Positions 43,481 through 52,618 of a stretch of DNA of 64,000 bases are shown here, piece by piece. Origin of the DNA: CCY15215 sp039194995. Its GTDB lineage: Bacteria > Cyanobacteriota > Cyanobacteriia > Cyanobacteriales > Spirulinaceae. The stretch lies in the NCBI GenBank assembly GCA_039194995.1, contig JBCCVR010000009.1:1-64000 (forward strand), read 5' to 3'. Both the position numbers and the translations under genes were made by a program. Below the pieces are notes generated by a model, which saw only the letters and a program-made list of their open reading frames with translations, was not told the origin of the DNA and ran no database searches. Position 1 is the stretch's first letter. Each line of letters begins with the position of its first letter.

Positions 43481-46400
43481 ATGATATTTAGGCGATCGCT
43501 TTCTTGTTTTGTCCTCGGTGGAATTGTATGGGCATTTGAGGGAATGTTTCTCTCGGTCATGGCTCATATTGTCCCCGAAGAGAAGGGAACGAGCACTTTA
43601 GTCCGCGTTGAAGATCGGCAATTTGATATTGAGGGTGGAATTCTCTCCGGCGAGAACTTATTCCATAGTTTTGAGGCATTCGGACTCGATCGCGGACAAG
43701 TTGCGAATTTTCTCTCTACCCCCAATATTCACAATATCCTCAGTCGCGTCACCGGAGGCGATCCCTCGATCGTGAATGGTTTAATTCAAGTCACGGGAGG
43801 CAATGCCAATCTATTCTTGATGAATCCGGCGGGGATGGTGTTTGGGGCTGAAGCCAGTTTAAACGTACCGGGGGATTTTACGGCAACGACAGCGACGGGC
43901 ATTGGGTTTGGGGGCGATCGCTGGTTTAATGCCGCAGGAATTAATGATTACGCCGCCTTAACCGGAAATCCCGATCGATTTGCGTTCGATTTGGCAGGTG
44001 CAGGTACGATTGTCAATGGCGGCAATTTAGCCGTGAATGCCGGAAAAAGTCTCACTTTAATAGGTGGCAATGTTATCGATACGGGAAGTTTGCGATCGCC
44101 GGGAGGTACGATTACCATTGCGGCCATTCCCAATAGTTCTCTGGTGAGGATATCCCGGGCTGGCAGTCTATTGAGTTTGGAAATCGAACCGCCGAGGGAT
44201 ATCAATGGCGTATCTTTACCCATTACCGCCCTTGATTTGCCGACCTTGTTAACGAGAAGCGGCGTAGAGACGGGATTGAATCGGGAGGGCGAGACCGTAA
44301 AATTAACGGATTCTGGCGCGATTATCCCCGAAGGAACGGGCATGGCGATTGCAGCGGGAGGGATTGATGTTTCCGGGGATATCGGCGGTGAGGTTAACGT
44401 GCTGGGCGATCGCGTTGCCCTCTTCAATGCAACCATCGACGCATCGGGAAGCAATAGCGGTGGCAATGTCCGCATTGGAGGAGATTATCAAGGTAAGGGA
44501 GATATTTTCAACGCCACGCACACTTACATCGATCGCAACTCTCTCATTACTGCCAATGCCGTAGAAAATGGTCAGGGGGGACGGGCGATCGTCTGGGCGG
44601 ACGACACGACGCGCTTTTTTGGCAGCACCGAAACCAAAGGGGGACAAATTGGCGGCGATGGCGGCTTTGTGGAAGTGAGCGGCAAAGAAACCCTAGATTT
44701 TCGCGGTGGGGTCGATACGTCCGCCCCATTTGGGAAGATGGGTCTATTGTTCTTGGATCCTACCGATATTAACATCGTGGCCGGTTCGACCCCCGCCCCG
44801 ACCAATGCGATCGAGGGCTTTTGGTTCGCAGTTGAAGATACGGGAACTCAAAGTATTGGCGTAGATTACCTGCGCCAGTTGCTCGGGACGGGGAGCGTCT
44901 CTTTGTTTGCCAGCAATAACATTACTTGGGAAGCGGGAGTGAGTCTGGATTTCGATGGCATCGGTACCGAAGATACATCCATCCGCAATCGCTTTTTTAG
45001 CGAGAACACTGCCTTTACTTCAACGTCTACCGCGCCATCTTTAATCCTCGATGCCGGGAATATCCTCGCGTTTAATGGTAATATTTTCGATTCTTCCCCA
45101 GGAGACGATATTCTCAATGTTGCCTTTTTTGGCAGTTCTGGCGTGACTTCTACGGGTGGGGAAATTAGTACGGGAGGGGGAAATATTGCCATCGGTACAT
45201 TTTCTGGCAGCATGGAGATGTCGAACTTAAATCTCGTTACCGATTTTACCCCATCCAATCCCAACGGCGGTACGGTTGGCCTCGGCGCGCTCGGAAGTAT
45301 CGATATTGGTTCGATTAGCGCTCAAGGCGATCGCAGTGGGGGGGGAACGGGCGGATCGGTTTATGTGGTGGGGGATACCATCCGCATCAATGCCACCACA
45401 ACAGACCAACTGGGAACGGCGGCCAGCATCACTACAACGGGAGCAGAGGGTTCGGGGGGTCTTATTTTTGTCAATCCGGCAGTTTCTGTCAGCAATCCTT
45501 TTGCAGTGGCTGTCCTCAGCGATCTGTTCACCACCTCTCCCAGCACTCCCTTTACTATTGGCAATGCAACCACGAATGGCAGCCTCGGAGCAATTACGAC
45601 GGGGGATAATACCATTGCCCCGACATTGGCAATTTTCGAGCCAACCACCTCGGGCAACCTCAATCTCTTTGCGATCGGTTCCGATACCTCCGAACTCGAT
45701 GCGATCTTTGCCTCTCTGACTCAAACCAGTGCTCTCGCTTCCCTCTCTCTCGATTCCCTCCAACTCGGAACTAACTTGCAAGGATTGAATAATACTCCCA
45801 TCTTGCAGGCATTTCGCAGCAACTTGCGAGCGGCTCTGGCTGCTCGAGAACTCGATGAAGCAGTAAGCTGGGTGGAAGTTGTCTTCTGCGACGAATTTGA
45901 GGGGCAAGAATGCAGTCCTGAAGAAGATGAAGAAGATATTGTCGAAAATATTCGAACGACCCTCAAATACATCACTCGGGAAACAGGCACAAATCCCGTC
46001 GTTATCTATGCGATCGCCTTCCCCGAACAATTAGAACTGGTGCTCGTGACCCCGGAAGACAATATTATTCGCAAAGTTATCCCCGAGGCAGATGCCGAGA
46101 AACTGCAACGAACAGTGTCGGATTTTCGTCGCACCGTGACCAATCCTCGCCGTCCCGATGCTTATCTAGAAGCCTCTCAACAATTGTATAATTGGCTCGT
46201 TGCCCCCCTCGAACCAGACTTAGAACGACTCGCCGTCGATACCCTCATTTTCAGTCTGGATGCGGGATTACGAGGCGTTCCCCTAGCTGCGTTGCAAGAT
46301 GGAGAACGGTTTCTGGTCGAGAAGTATAGTTTGAGCGTGATTCCCAGTGTCAGCCTTACCAATACGCGCTATGCACCTTTGCAAAGTCCTCGCGTTTTGG

Positions 46401-47071
46401 CCATGGGTGCCTCAGAATTTGACGACTACGACCCCTTACCGGCAGTACCGATCGAATTATCTCTGATTACCGAACAGATCGCCGATGGCACTGCCATTCT
46501 CGATCGCGATTTTACCTTCCGGAACCTGCAAGCCAACTCCCGCGATCGCAGCCATCAGATTCTACACCTCGCCACCCATGCCGACTTCCAAGCCGGAGAT
46601 AAAGATAACGCCCACATTCAATTATGGGACGATCGCCTCGCCTTCGATCGCCTGCGAGATTTGGGATGGACTCAAGACAATCCTATCGAATTATTGGTGC
46701 TGAGTGCTTGTCGCACGGCATTGGGGGATTTAGATGCCGAGTTGGGCTTTGCCGGTTTAGCGGTCAATACGGGGGCAAAATCGGCATTAGCGAGTTTGTG
46801 GTATGTCTCTGATGGAGGCACTTTAAACCTAATGAGCGAGTTCTATCGCCACCTGCAAGATGCCGATGTTACCATTAAAGCCGAAGCCTTACGACGGGCG
46901 CAAATTGCCATGCTACGGGGAGACGGTCGAAACGAACAATTCTGGGAAGCGATCGCGCAATCTGCCGATCTTCCCCTTGCCAGTCGAGTATTTTTAGAAG
47001 AGTTCGGCGATCGCAATTTTTCCCATCCCTACTATTGGAGTGCTTTTACTTTAGTGGGTTCTCCTTGGTGA
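43481..47071 (+). CDS. secreted haemagglutinin-CHAT protease without DUF4347, array member 2
   Basis: 1196 residues from the ATG at 43481, chosen because AGGAG lies six bases before it and a clean signal peptide follows (MIFRRSLSCFVLGGIVWAFE...SVMA). The TPS domain (about 30-270) has LFHSFEAFGLDRGQVANFL and LFLMNPAGMVFGAE. The middle (about 270-800) is a filamentous-haemagglutinin-like helix of the S-layer/FHA sort (GGDGGFVEVSGKETLDFRGG, LLFLDPTDINIVAG), with no DUF4347 and few NNST rungs. The CHAT domain (about 815-1196) has His1033 (HLATHADF) and Cys1077 (LSACRTALGD). A strong intrinsic terminator follows at 47174. It lies 130 bases after member 1. Confidence 0.85.
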   Translation: MIFRRSLSCFVLGGIVWAFEGMFLSVMAHIVPEEKGTSTLVRVEDRQFDIEGGILSGENLFHSFEAFGLDRGQVANFLSTPNIHNILSRVTGGDPSIVNGLIQVTGGNANLFLMNPAGMVFGAEASLNVPGDFTATTATGIGFGGDRWFNAAGINDYAALTGNPDRFAFDLAGAGTIVNGGNLAVNAGKSLTLIGGNVIDTGSLRSPGGTITIAAIPNSSLVRISRAGSLLSLEIEPPRDINGVSLPITALDLPTLLTRSGVETGLNREGETVKLTDSGAIIPEGTGMAIAAGGIDVSGDIGGEVNVLGDRVALFNATIDASGSNSGGNVRIGGDYQGKGDIFNATHTYIDRNSLITANAVENGQGGRAIVWADDTTRFFGSTETKGGQIGGDGGFVEVSGKETLDFRGGVDTSAPFGKMGLLFLDPTDINIVAGSTPAPTNAIEGFWFAVEDTGTQSIGVDYLRQLLGTGSVSLFASNNITWEAGVSLDFDGIGTEDTSIRNRFFSENTAFTSTSTAPSLILDAGNILAFNGNIFDSSPGDDILNVAFFGSSGVTSTGGEISTGGGNIAIGTFSGSMEMSNLNLVTDFTPSNPNGGTVGLGALGSIDIGSISAQGDRSGGGTGGSVYVVGDTIRINATTTDQLGTAASITTTGAEGSGGLIFVNPAVSVSNPFAVAVLSDLFTTSPSTPFTIGNATTNGSLGAITTGDNTIAPTLAIFEPTTSGNLNLFAIGSDTSELDAIFASLTQTSALASLSLDSLQLGTNLQGLNNTPILQAFRSNLRAALAARELDEAVSWVEVVFCDEFEGQECSPEEDEEDIVENIRTTLKYITRETGTNPVVIYAIAFPEQLELVLVTPEDNIIRKVIPEADAEKLQRTVSDFRRTVTNPRRPDAYLEASQQLYNWLVAPLEPDLERLAVDTLIFSLDAGLRGVPLAALQDGERFLVEKYSLSVIPSVSLTNTRYAPLQSPRVLAMGASEFDDYDPLPAVPIELSLITEQIADGTAILDRDFTFRNLQANSRDRSHQILHLATHADFQAGDKDNAHIQLWDDRLAFDRLRDLGWTQDNPIELLVLSACRTALGDLDAELGFAGLAVNTGAKSALASLWYVSDGGTLNLMSEFYRHLQDADVTIKAEALRRAQIAMLRGDGRNEQFWEAIAQSADLPLASRVFLEEFGDRNFSHPYYWSAFTLVGSPW

Positions 47072-47083
47072 TTTCAGTTATCA

Positions 47084-47130
47084 GGCAGTGCTTAAGCCGG
47101 AACCTGAGTCCGGCTGTAAGAAGCACTGCC
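47084..47130. repeat. long inverted repeat downstream of CHAT member 2
   Basis: GGCAGTGCTT (47084-47093) pairs perfectly with AAGCACTGCC (47121-47130). An inner AGCCGGA/TCCGGCT stem closes the structure. It is followed by short AGTTATC direct repeats and not by a T-run. It is probably a dispersed cyanobacterial palindromic repeat. It may stabilise the mRNA end. Confidence 0.5.
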
Positions 47131-47173
47131 CCAAAGGGTTATCAGTTATCAGTTATCACTTACCGATGGAGAG

Positions 47174-47206
47174 AGAGATCTCTTGGAGAGGGAGATCTCT
47201 TTTTTT
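47174..47206 (+). terminator. intrinsic terminator after CHAT member 2
   Basis: AGAGATCTC (47174-47182) pairs with GAGATCTCT (47192-47200) over a 9-base loop and is followed by seven T's. It separates the transcript of members 1 and 2 from member 3, which has its own promoter 70 bases further on. Confidence 0.75.
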
Positions 47207-47272
47207 GGCAATAAAACTGCATCGTATTTGTACTGATTTTTGTCTTCTTGAAAAAGAAAAAATCATACAAAC

Positions 47273-47338
47273 TTTATCCATCTTCACGGAATCTTTACCG
47301 ATACTCTGTTAGTTTTACTGAGTCGAGTCAATTATACT
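47273..47338 (+). promoter_or_regulatory. promoter of CHAT member 3 with TTTAT/TTCAC/TTTAC repeats
   Basis: TTTAT (47273), TTCAC (47283) and TTTAC (47294) are spaced 10 and 11 bases. TATACT at 47333-47338 is the -10 box, 34 bases after the last repeat (33 at the 38564-38639 site). Alignment of the two regions shows shared GAATCTT-AC, CTCTGT, AGTT, GAGT and ATTATACT in register. The start codon of member 3 follows 45 bases later. Confidence 0.55.
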
Positions 47339-47383
47339 GACAATAATAAATTATTGCTATTTTAGAACAGGAATAAAAAGTCA

Positions 47384-50300
47384 GTGAATTTTTGGCGATC
47401 GCTCCCTTATTTTGCTCCGATTCCCCTCATATTTGCCGCATCGGGTCTCTTTTATCCGGTTTTATCTCAATCTATTGTTTCAGAAACGAACGGAACTGAA
47501 ACGATCGTTAACGCTGAGGGAGGAATTTTCACAATTGAAGGCGGCATATTATCGGGAGATGGGGCAAATTTATTTCATAGTTTCGAACAGTTTGGACTGG
47601 ATGCCGGACAAGTTGCTAATTTCCTATCTGCGCCAGATATTCACAATATTCTCGGTCGCGTTGTTGGGGGCGATCCTTCAATTATTAATGGTTTAATTCA
47701 AGTCACGGGCGGAAACTCCAATTTATTCTTGATGAACCCGGCGGGGATTGTTTTTGGGACGGATGCGAGTTTAAACGTACCGGGAGATTTTACGGCAACA
47801 ACGGCAACGGGGATCGGATTTGGGGATAATTTTTTTAATGCTTTTGGAGAGAACGATTATCACAACTTAACCGGAAATCCCACGCAATTTGCTTTCGATT
47901 TAGCCCAACCCGGAGCAATAATTAATGCGGGGAATTTGACGGCGGCGGGAGATCTGACCCTGATGGGAGGAGCGATCGCCAATACAGGCAGCATTGAAGC
48001 AGGTACGGTAACGCTTGCCGCCGTCCCCGGTAGCCGTTTGATTCGCATTCAACAAGCGGGCAGTTTGTTGAGTTTGGAAGTCGAAGCCCCTCGGGATAGT
48101 AACGGGCTGATTCTTCCTTTTACGGCGTTGGATATTCCTGCATTATTAACGGCTTCGGGGACTGAAAATGCGACCCTCGATGCTTTGAATGATGGAGATT
48201 TAATGATTGCCGGAAAGGTGCGAGGGGAAAATGTGAATCTAGCGGCAGTGAATCCCATTCAACCCCAAGATGCAACGTTAATTCGCACGGGGGACGGAAC
48301 GCAACACAGTCCCACGGTTATTCGCTTTGGAGAAGTTGGGGAGTCTTTTGACTATACGTTTATTGACGAACGGGCAGATAGTCCTGATGAGTTACTGTAT
48401 GGAGGAGAAGCGGGAACGGTGTCTCGGTTGGTATTGCGAGGGGAAGATGGGATCGGGAGAGTCACGGAGGTACTGAATTCTGCGAGGGAACCTGTCGAAA
48501 CTCTGACGATTGTAGCGGAAGGAAATGCGGGAGAATTATGGCTGGGAAAAGACTTTATTACCTCGGAGAATATTCAACAATATCGCACTCAATTGGAAAG
48601 TTGGGGAGAGTCTCTGAGTCCCACAGCAGATATTTTGCTTTATAGTTGCTTTACGGCATTAGGAGCGGCAGGAGAAAGTTTTGTGAATTATATTGCCGAG
48701 GCAACGGGGGCAGATGTGGCGGCTTCGGTGGATGCGACGGGGAGTGCCAATTATGGGGGGAATTGGCAATTAGAATATGCGACAGGGGCGATCGCGTCTG
48801 TAATTCCTTTTACCGATGGAACTTTGGCGAATTGGGATGGGAAGTTGGCAACGCAAACGGTAACGAGTACGGCAGGAGTAGGGGGAGGTTCTTTGAAAGA
48901 TATCATTGAAAATGTCGCGGGGATAGGAGATACAATTGCTTTCGATCCGACAGCATTTGCAGGAATGGTAACAATCGATTTAACGAGCAATGAAATTAAC
49001 TGGGCAACAGATAATTTAACCTTAGAAGGAACGGGAAAAACCAATCTATTTCTGGATGGTGGGGGAGCAAATCGCATTTTTAGTATTTCTGCCAATAATG
49101 CCACAATTAAAAATGCGACTATTCAGAATGGATCGGTAGGAGGCAATGGAGGAGGGATTGAGCATACCGGAACGGGAACAGGAACGCTAACATTAGAAAA
49201 CACCACAGTTCGCAATAATTCCTCTAATGGCAATAATGGTGGTGGGATTTATAGTAATAGCGGAAATGTGACGCTCGCTACGAGCAAGGTTAGTGGCAAT
49301 TCTTCAGGTTCTAATGGGGGTGGAATTTGGACGGGTTTCGGAGGTACAGGGAATGTAACGCTCATTGATAGCGAGGTCAATAACAATACTGCTGCTCAGG
49401 GTGGTGGTGGGATTTGGACGCAGGCAGGAACGGTGACAATGATTAATAGTCAGGTCAATGGCAATTTTGCCAATAGTAATGTTGCTGGTGGGATTCTGTC
49501 TAGCGGAACCGTGACCATGACCAATAGCGAAGTCAGTGGTAATTCCTCCGGTAAGTTTGCTGGTGGTGGGATTCGGACTCGATTTGGGTCTGGTGTGGTC
49601 ATGACTGACAGTAAAGTTAATAACAATATTGCTAATGATGGTCACGGAGGTGGTATTGAATCTAGTGGAACTGTGATGATGACCAATAGCGAGGTGATTG
49701 GCAATTTCTCTAGCGGTTTTGGTGGCGGCATTACAGCCGATGGAGATGTAACAATAATGGGAGGGAGTGAGGTCAGTGGGAATTCCTCTAGCCTTAACGG
49801 TGGCGGAATTTATCTAGAAAAGAATAGCGATTTAACGATCGCCAATAGTCAAATTAGTAATAATGCGGCTGTTGCTGGAGGGGGGATTTTTGTTGATACC
49901 GATAGCCAAAACGTAACAATTACCAATAGCAACGTGACGGGTAATCTCAATGGCGAAGCGGTTTTGAATGCCAATAGTAGCACCAATCTCAATAATGTTA
50001 CCTTTGGCGGTGGCACTGTCGAGATTAATAGCTCCGTGACTGGTATTTCTGGAAATATTACCTTTAACGGCGATGTCACCCTTGCTTCGACTTCAAACAA
50101 TGCGATCCTTGCTGGAAATGGAAATCTTGCTTTTAACGCCACCCTCGACACGGGCAATAATAACGTGGCGATCGCCGTCAGCGAACTCGATTTTGGCGGT
50201 ACCGTCGTCGGGACGGGCAATTTGGCCTTATCTCAAGGAAGCACCTCGCAAAATATCAATCTCGGCGGTAGCGATAGCGGTTCGACCGATACTCTCGACC

Positions 50301-52474
50301 TCACCGCCAGCGATCTGGGTGCGATCTCGAATGGCTTTGCCTCCGTGACGATCGGACGAGCCGACGGGACGGCAACCATTACTCTAACTGAAGATATTAC
50401 CTTTAACAATCCTCTAATTATTGAAGCCGGAAACGGCAATATTACCAGTTCCGGACAGCACGATATTACCGCCACCGATGGCGATGCCTCTTTAACCCTC
50501 AATGCGGGTCGGGGGATTTTTACCGGCAATCTCACCAGTCTCGGTCAAGATATTATTCTCACTAACAATACTGGTGAGATTACGACGGGAGATATTATTA
50601 CCTCAGCAGCGATCGGCGGCAATGTTCTCGTGCAAACCCAAGGCAAACTAAATGCCAATATTATCGATACTCACGGCGCGATCGGCGATGGCGGCAGCAC
50701 GATCCTCAATGCCGGAGACAATATTACCCTCGATCGCATCAATAGCCAAGGTGGAGCAGACGGGAAAGGGGGAATCGTCGATATTACCACCATAAACTTT
50801 TTTCGAGCCACAGGAACATTTAGCGATCGCAACGAAGTCGAAGCCAGTATTTCCACCGCAGGCGGTGCGGGAGGCAGTTCGATAACCATCCGCCACGGCG
50901 GGCGAGGAATTTTTCCCTTTCATGTCGGCGATGGGGATAGCAACGGCACCGCAGGGGCGATTACTTCGGGAGATTTCACCATTGCACCCATGCAATCATT
51001 TCTCTCCGACTATACTTTAGGCAATCTTGCGATTCTCTCCCCCGCCGAATTTTCCCAGACGCTGCCAAAATTTGACAATGTGGAAACCCTCCAACTGACA
51101 ATGGCTCAATTTATCCAACTCTTGGCCATTCAACCTAATTTAAACCAACTCAATCTTGCCGCAGTTCCGCAACTGCTCGATCTCTCCGTTGATAACGTTG
51201 ACGAATATTTTACCGAAAGTTTTCGCAACCATTTCGGCTCGGATCTGCTCGCGGACGTTAGCGATCGCGAACTCACCAGCAATGAAACCACTGATAGCGG
51301 CGACTCTGAGGAAAAGAACTTCCTCGATCGCGCCCAAGCCAGCTTACAAAAAGCAGCCTCTGCCACGGGAGTGCAACCCGCCCTCCTCTATGGGATTTTC
51401 GTGCCACCCCTAGGCTTTCATAACGACGGGAAAAGCGATCACAGTTTGGATCGCCTCCATCTCCTCCTCGTCACCCCATCGGGAGAGCCCGAGATCTATC
51501 CCACCGGACAAACGCGGGATCTCGTCCTCAAATCCGCGCGCCAGTTTCGCCGTGCCGTTACCAATGTCCGCCGTCCCGATGCCTATCTTCCTCCCGCCCG
51601 AGATTTGTATCAAACCCTAGTCGCTCCTCTCGAAGTCGAGTTGCAGGCACGAGATATTCAGCACCTCACTTTTCTGCTCGATGATGGCTTGCGCTCCATT
51701 CCCATTGCCGCCCTCCACGATGGCACGAACTTCCTGATGGAACGCTACAGCCTCAGTCTCATGCCCAGCTTGGCTCTCACGGATCTGCGTCCTGCCGATA
51801 TTCGCTCCATGAGCGTCCTGGCTATGGGTGCGACAACCTTCACCGACAAAGAAGCACTGCCTGCCGTTTCGCGCGAATTAGAGATTCTCACAGAAGATTT
51901 ATGGAAAGGCGATCGCTATTTTAATGAGGACTTTAACGCCAAACAATTGAAGGAGGCAAGAGATCGCGTCCCCTATGGAATCGTCCATCTGGCCACCCAT
52001 GCCGACTTCCGACCCGGACAACCCAGCGAGTCTTATATTCAAATGGGATCCCAACAAATGGGACTCGATGAATTGCGGGAATTGAGACTGCACGATCCGG
52101 CGATCGAACTTCTCGTTTTAAGCGCCTGTCGCACGGCATTAGGAGATACGGATGCCGAATTGGGATTTGCCGGGTTAGCAGTGGCGGCGGGGGCTAAGTC
52201 TGCATTGGGTAGTCTGTGGTATGTCAGCGATGCGGGCAGTTTGGGCTTTATGACCAATTTTTACGAACATTTGCGAGCAGTGCCAATGAAAGCCGAAGCC
52301 ATTCGACAAGCGCAAATGGCATTGCACAATGGAGAAGTGCGCTTGGAAGGAGGACAATTGATCGCACAAGGAAAGACTTTTGCTTTGAATGAGGAGTTGT
52401 TGGAATTGGGCGATCGCGATTTTTCTCACCCTTATTATTGGAGCGCTTTTACTCTGATTGGTTCGCCTTGGTGA
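47384..52474 (+). CDS. secreted haemagglutinin-DUF4347-beta-helix-CHAT protease, array member 3
   Basis: At 1696 residues this is the largest of the four. GTG start (AGGA eleven bases before it), signal peptide to about residue 28, and a TPS domain with LFHSFEQFGLDAGQVANFL and LFLMNPAGIVFGTD. The DUF4347-like domain (about 292-485) contains TIVAEGNAGELWLG and YSCFTALGA. A long beta-helix (about 490-1230) has many NNS/SGNSSG rungs and, in its second half, NITFNGDVTLAS-type FHA rungs. The CHAT domain (about 1314-1696) has His1539 and Cys1582, and the segment after ISACR-like LSACRTALGD is complete. Its CHAT is the most diverged of the four (SEKNFLDRAQASLQKAAS lead-in). It has its own promoter and a terminator upstream. 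Confidence 0.85.
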   Translation: MNFWRSLPYFAPIPLIFAASGLFYPVLSQSIVSETNGTETIVNAEGGIFTIEGGILSGDGANLFHSFEQFGLDAGQVANFLSAPDIHNILGRVVGGDPSIINGLIQVTGGNSNLFLMNPAGIVFGTDASLNVPGDFTATTATGIGFGDNFFNAFGENDYHNLTGNPTQFAFDLAQPGAIINAGNLTAAGDLTLMGGAIANTGSIEAGTVTLAAVPGSRLIRIQQAGSLLSLEVEAPRDSNGLILPFTALDIPALLTASGTENATLDALNDGDLMIAGKVRGENVNLAAVNPIQPQDATLIRTGDGTQHSPTVIRFGEVGESFDYTFIDERADSPDELLYGGEAGTVSRLVLRGEDGIGRVTEVLNSAREPVETLTIVAEGNAGELWLGKDFITSENIQQYRTQLESWGESLSPTADILLYSCFTALGAAGESFVNYIAEATGADVAASVDATGSANYGGNWQLEYATGAIASVIPFTDGTLANWDGKLATQTVTSTAGVGGGSLKDIIENVAGIGDTIAFDPTAFAGMVTIDLTSNEINWATDNLTLEGTGKTNLFLDGGGANRIFSISANNATIKNATIQNGSVGGNGGGIEHTGTGTGTLTLENTTVRNNSSNGNNGGGIYSNSGNVTLATSKVSGNSSGSNGGGIWTGFGGTGNVTLIDSEVNNNTAAQGGGGIWTQAGTVTMINSQVNGNFANSNVAGGILSSGTVTMTNSEVSGNSSGKFAGGGIRTRFGSGVVMTDSKVNNNIANDGHGGGIESSGTVMMTNSEVIGNFSSGFGGGITADGDVTIMGGSEVSGNSSSLNGGGIYLEKNSDLTIANSQISNNAAVAGGGIFVDTDSQNVTITNSNVTGNLNGEAVLNANSSTNLNNVTFGGGTVEINSSVTGISGNITFNGDVTLASTSNNAILAGNGNLAFNATLDTGNNNVAIAVSELDFGGTVVGTGNLALSQGSTSQNINLGGSDSGSTDTLDLTASDLGAISNGFASVTIGRADGTATITLTEDITFNNPLIIEAGNGNITSSGQHDITATDGDASLTLNAGRGIFTGNLTSLGQDIILTNNTGEITTGDIITSAAIGGNVLVQTQGKLNANIIDTHGAIGDGGSTILNAGDNITLDRINSQGGADGKGGIVDITTINFFRATGTFSDRNEVEASISTAGGAGGSSITIRHGGRGIFPFHVGDGDSNGTAGAITSGDFTIAPMQSFLSDYTLGNLAILSPAEFSQTLPKFDNVETLQLTMAQFIQLLAIQPNLNQLNLAAVPQLLDLSVDNVDEYFTESFRNHFGSDLLADVSDRELTSNETTDSGDSEEKNFLDRAQASLQKAASATGVQPALLYGIFVPPLGFHNDGKSDHSLDRLHLLLVTPSGEPEIYPTGQTRDLVLKSARQFRRAVTNVRRPDAYLPPARDLYQTLVAPLEVELQARDIQHLTFLLDDGLRSIPIAALHDGTNFLMERYSLSLMPSLALTDLRPADIRSMSVLAMGATTFTDKEALPAVSRELEILTEDLWKGDRYFNEDFNAKQLKEARDRVPYGIVHLATHADFRPGQPSESYIQMGSQQMGLDELRELRLHDPAIELLVLSACRTALGDTDAELGFAGLAVAAGAKSALGSLWYVSDAGSLGFMTNFYEHLRAVPMKAEAIRQAQMALHNGEVRLEGGQLIAQGKTFALNEELLELGDRDFSHPYYWSAFTLIGSPW

Positions 52475-52618
52475 TTGTAGCGTTCGACGAACGATTATCA
52501 ATATGTCAACAAAAAAATCCTGTTCGTCCTATCTCCAATTAGGCTGACAACAGCATATATTTGTGGCTAAGATAGATATGGTCGTGCGATCTTCAAGAAA
52601 ATTTCGGGAAGAAAATCA

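Noticed and set aside
45227..46030. A 267-codon open frame on the minus strand inside CHAT member 2.
   Set aside because: It lies fully within a well supported plus-strand gene, has low-complexity composition and no recognisable domain. It is a shadow frame of the GC-biased coding sequence.
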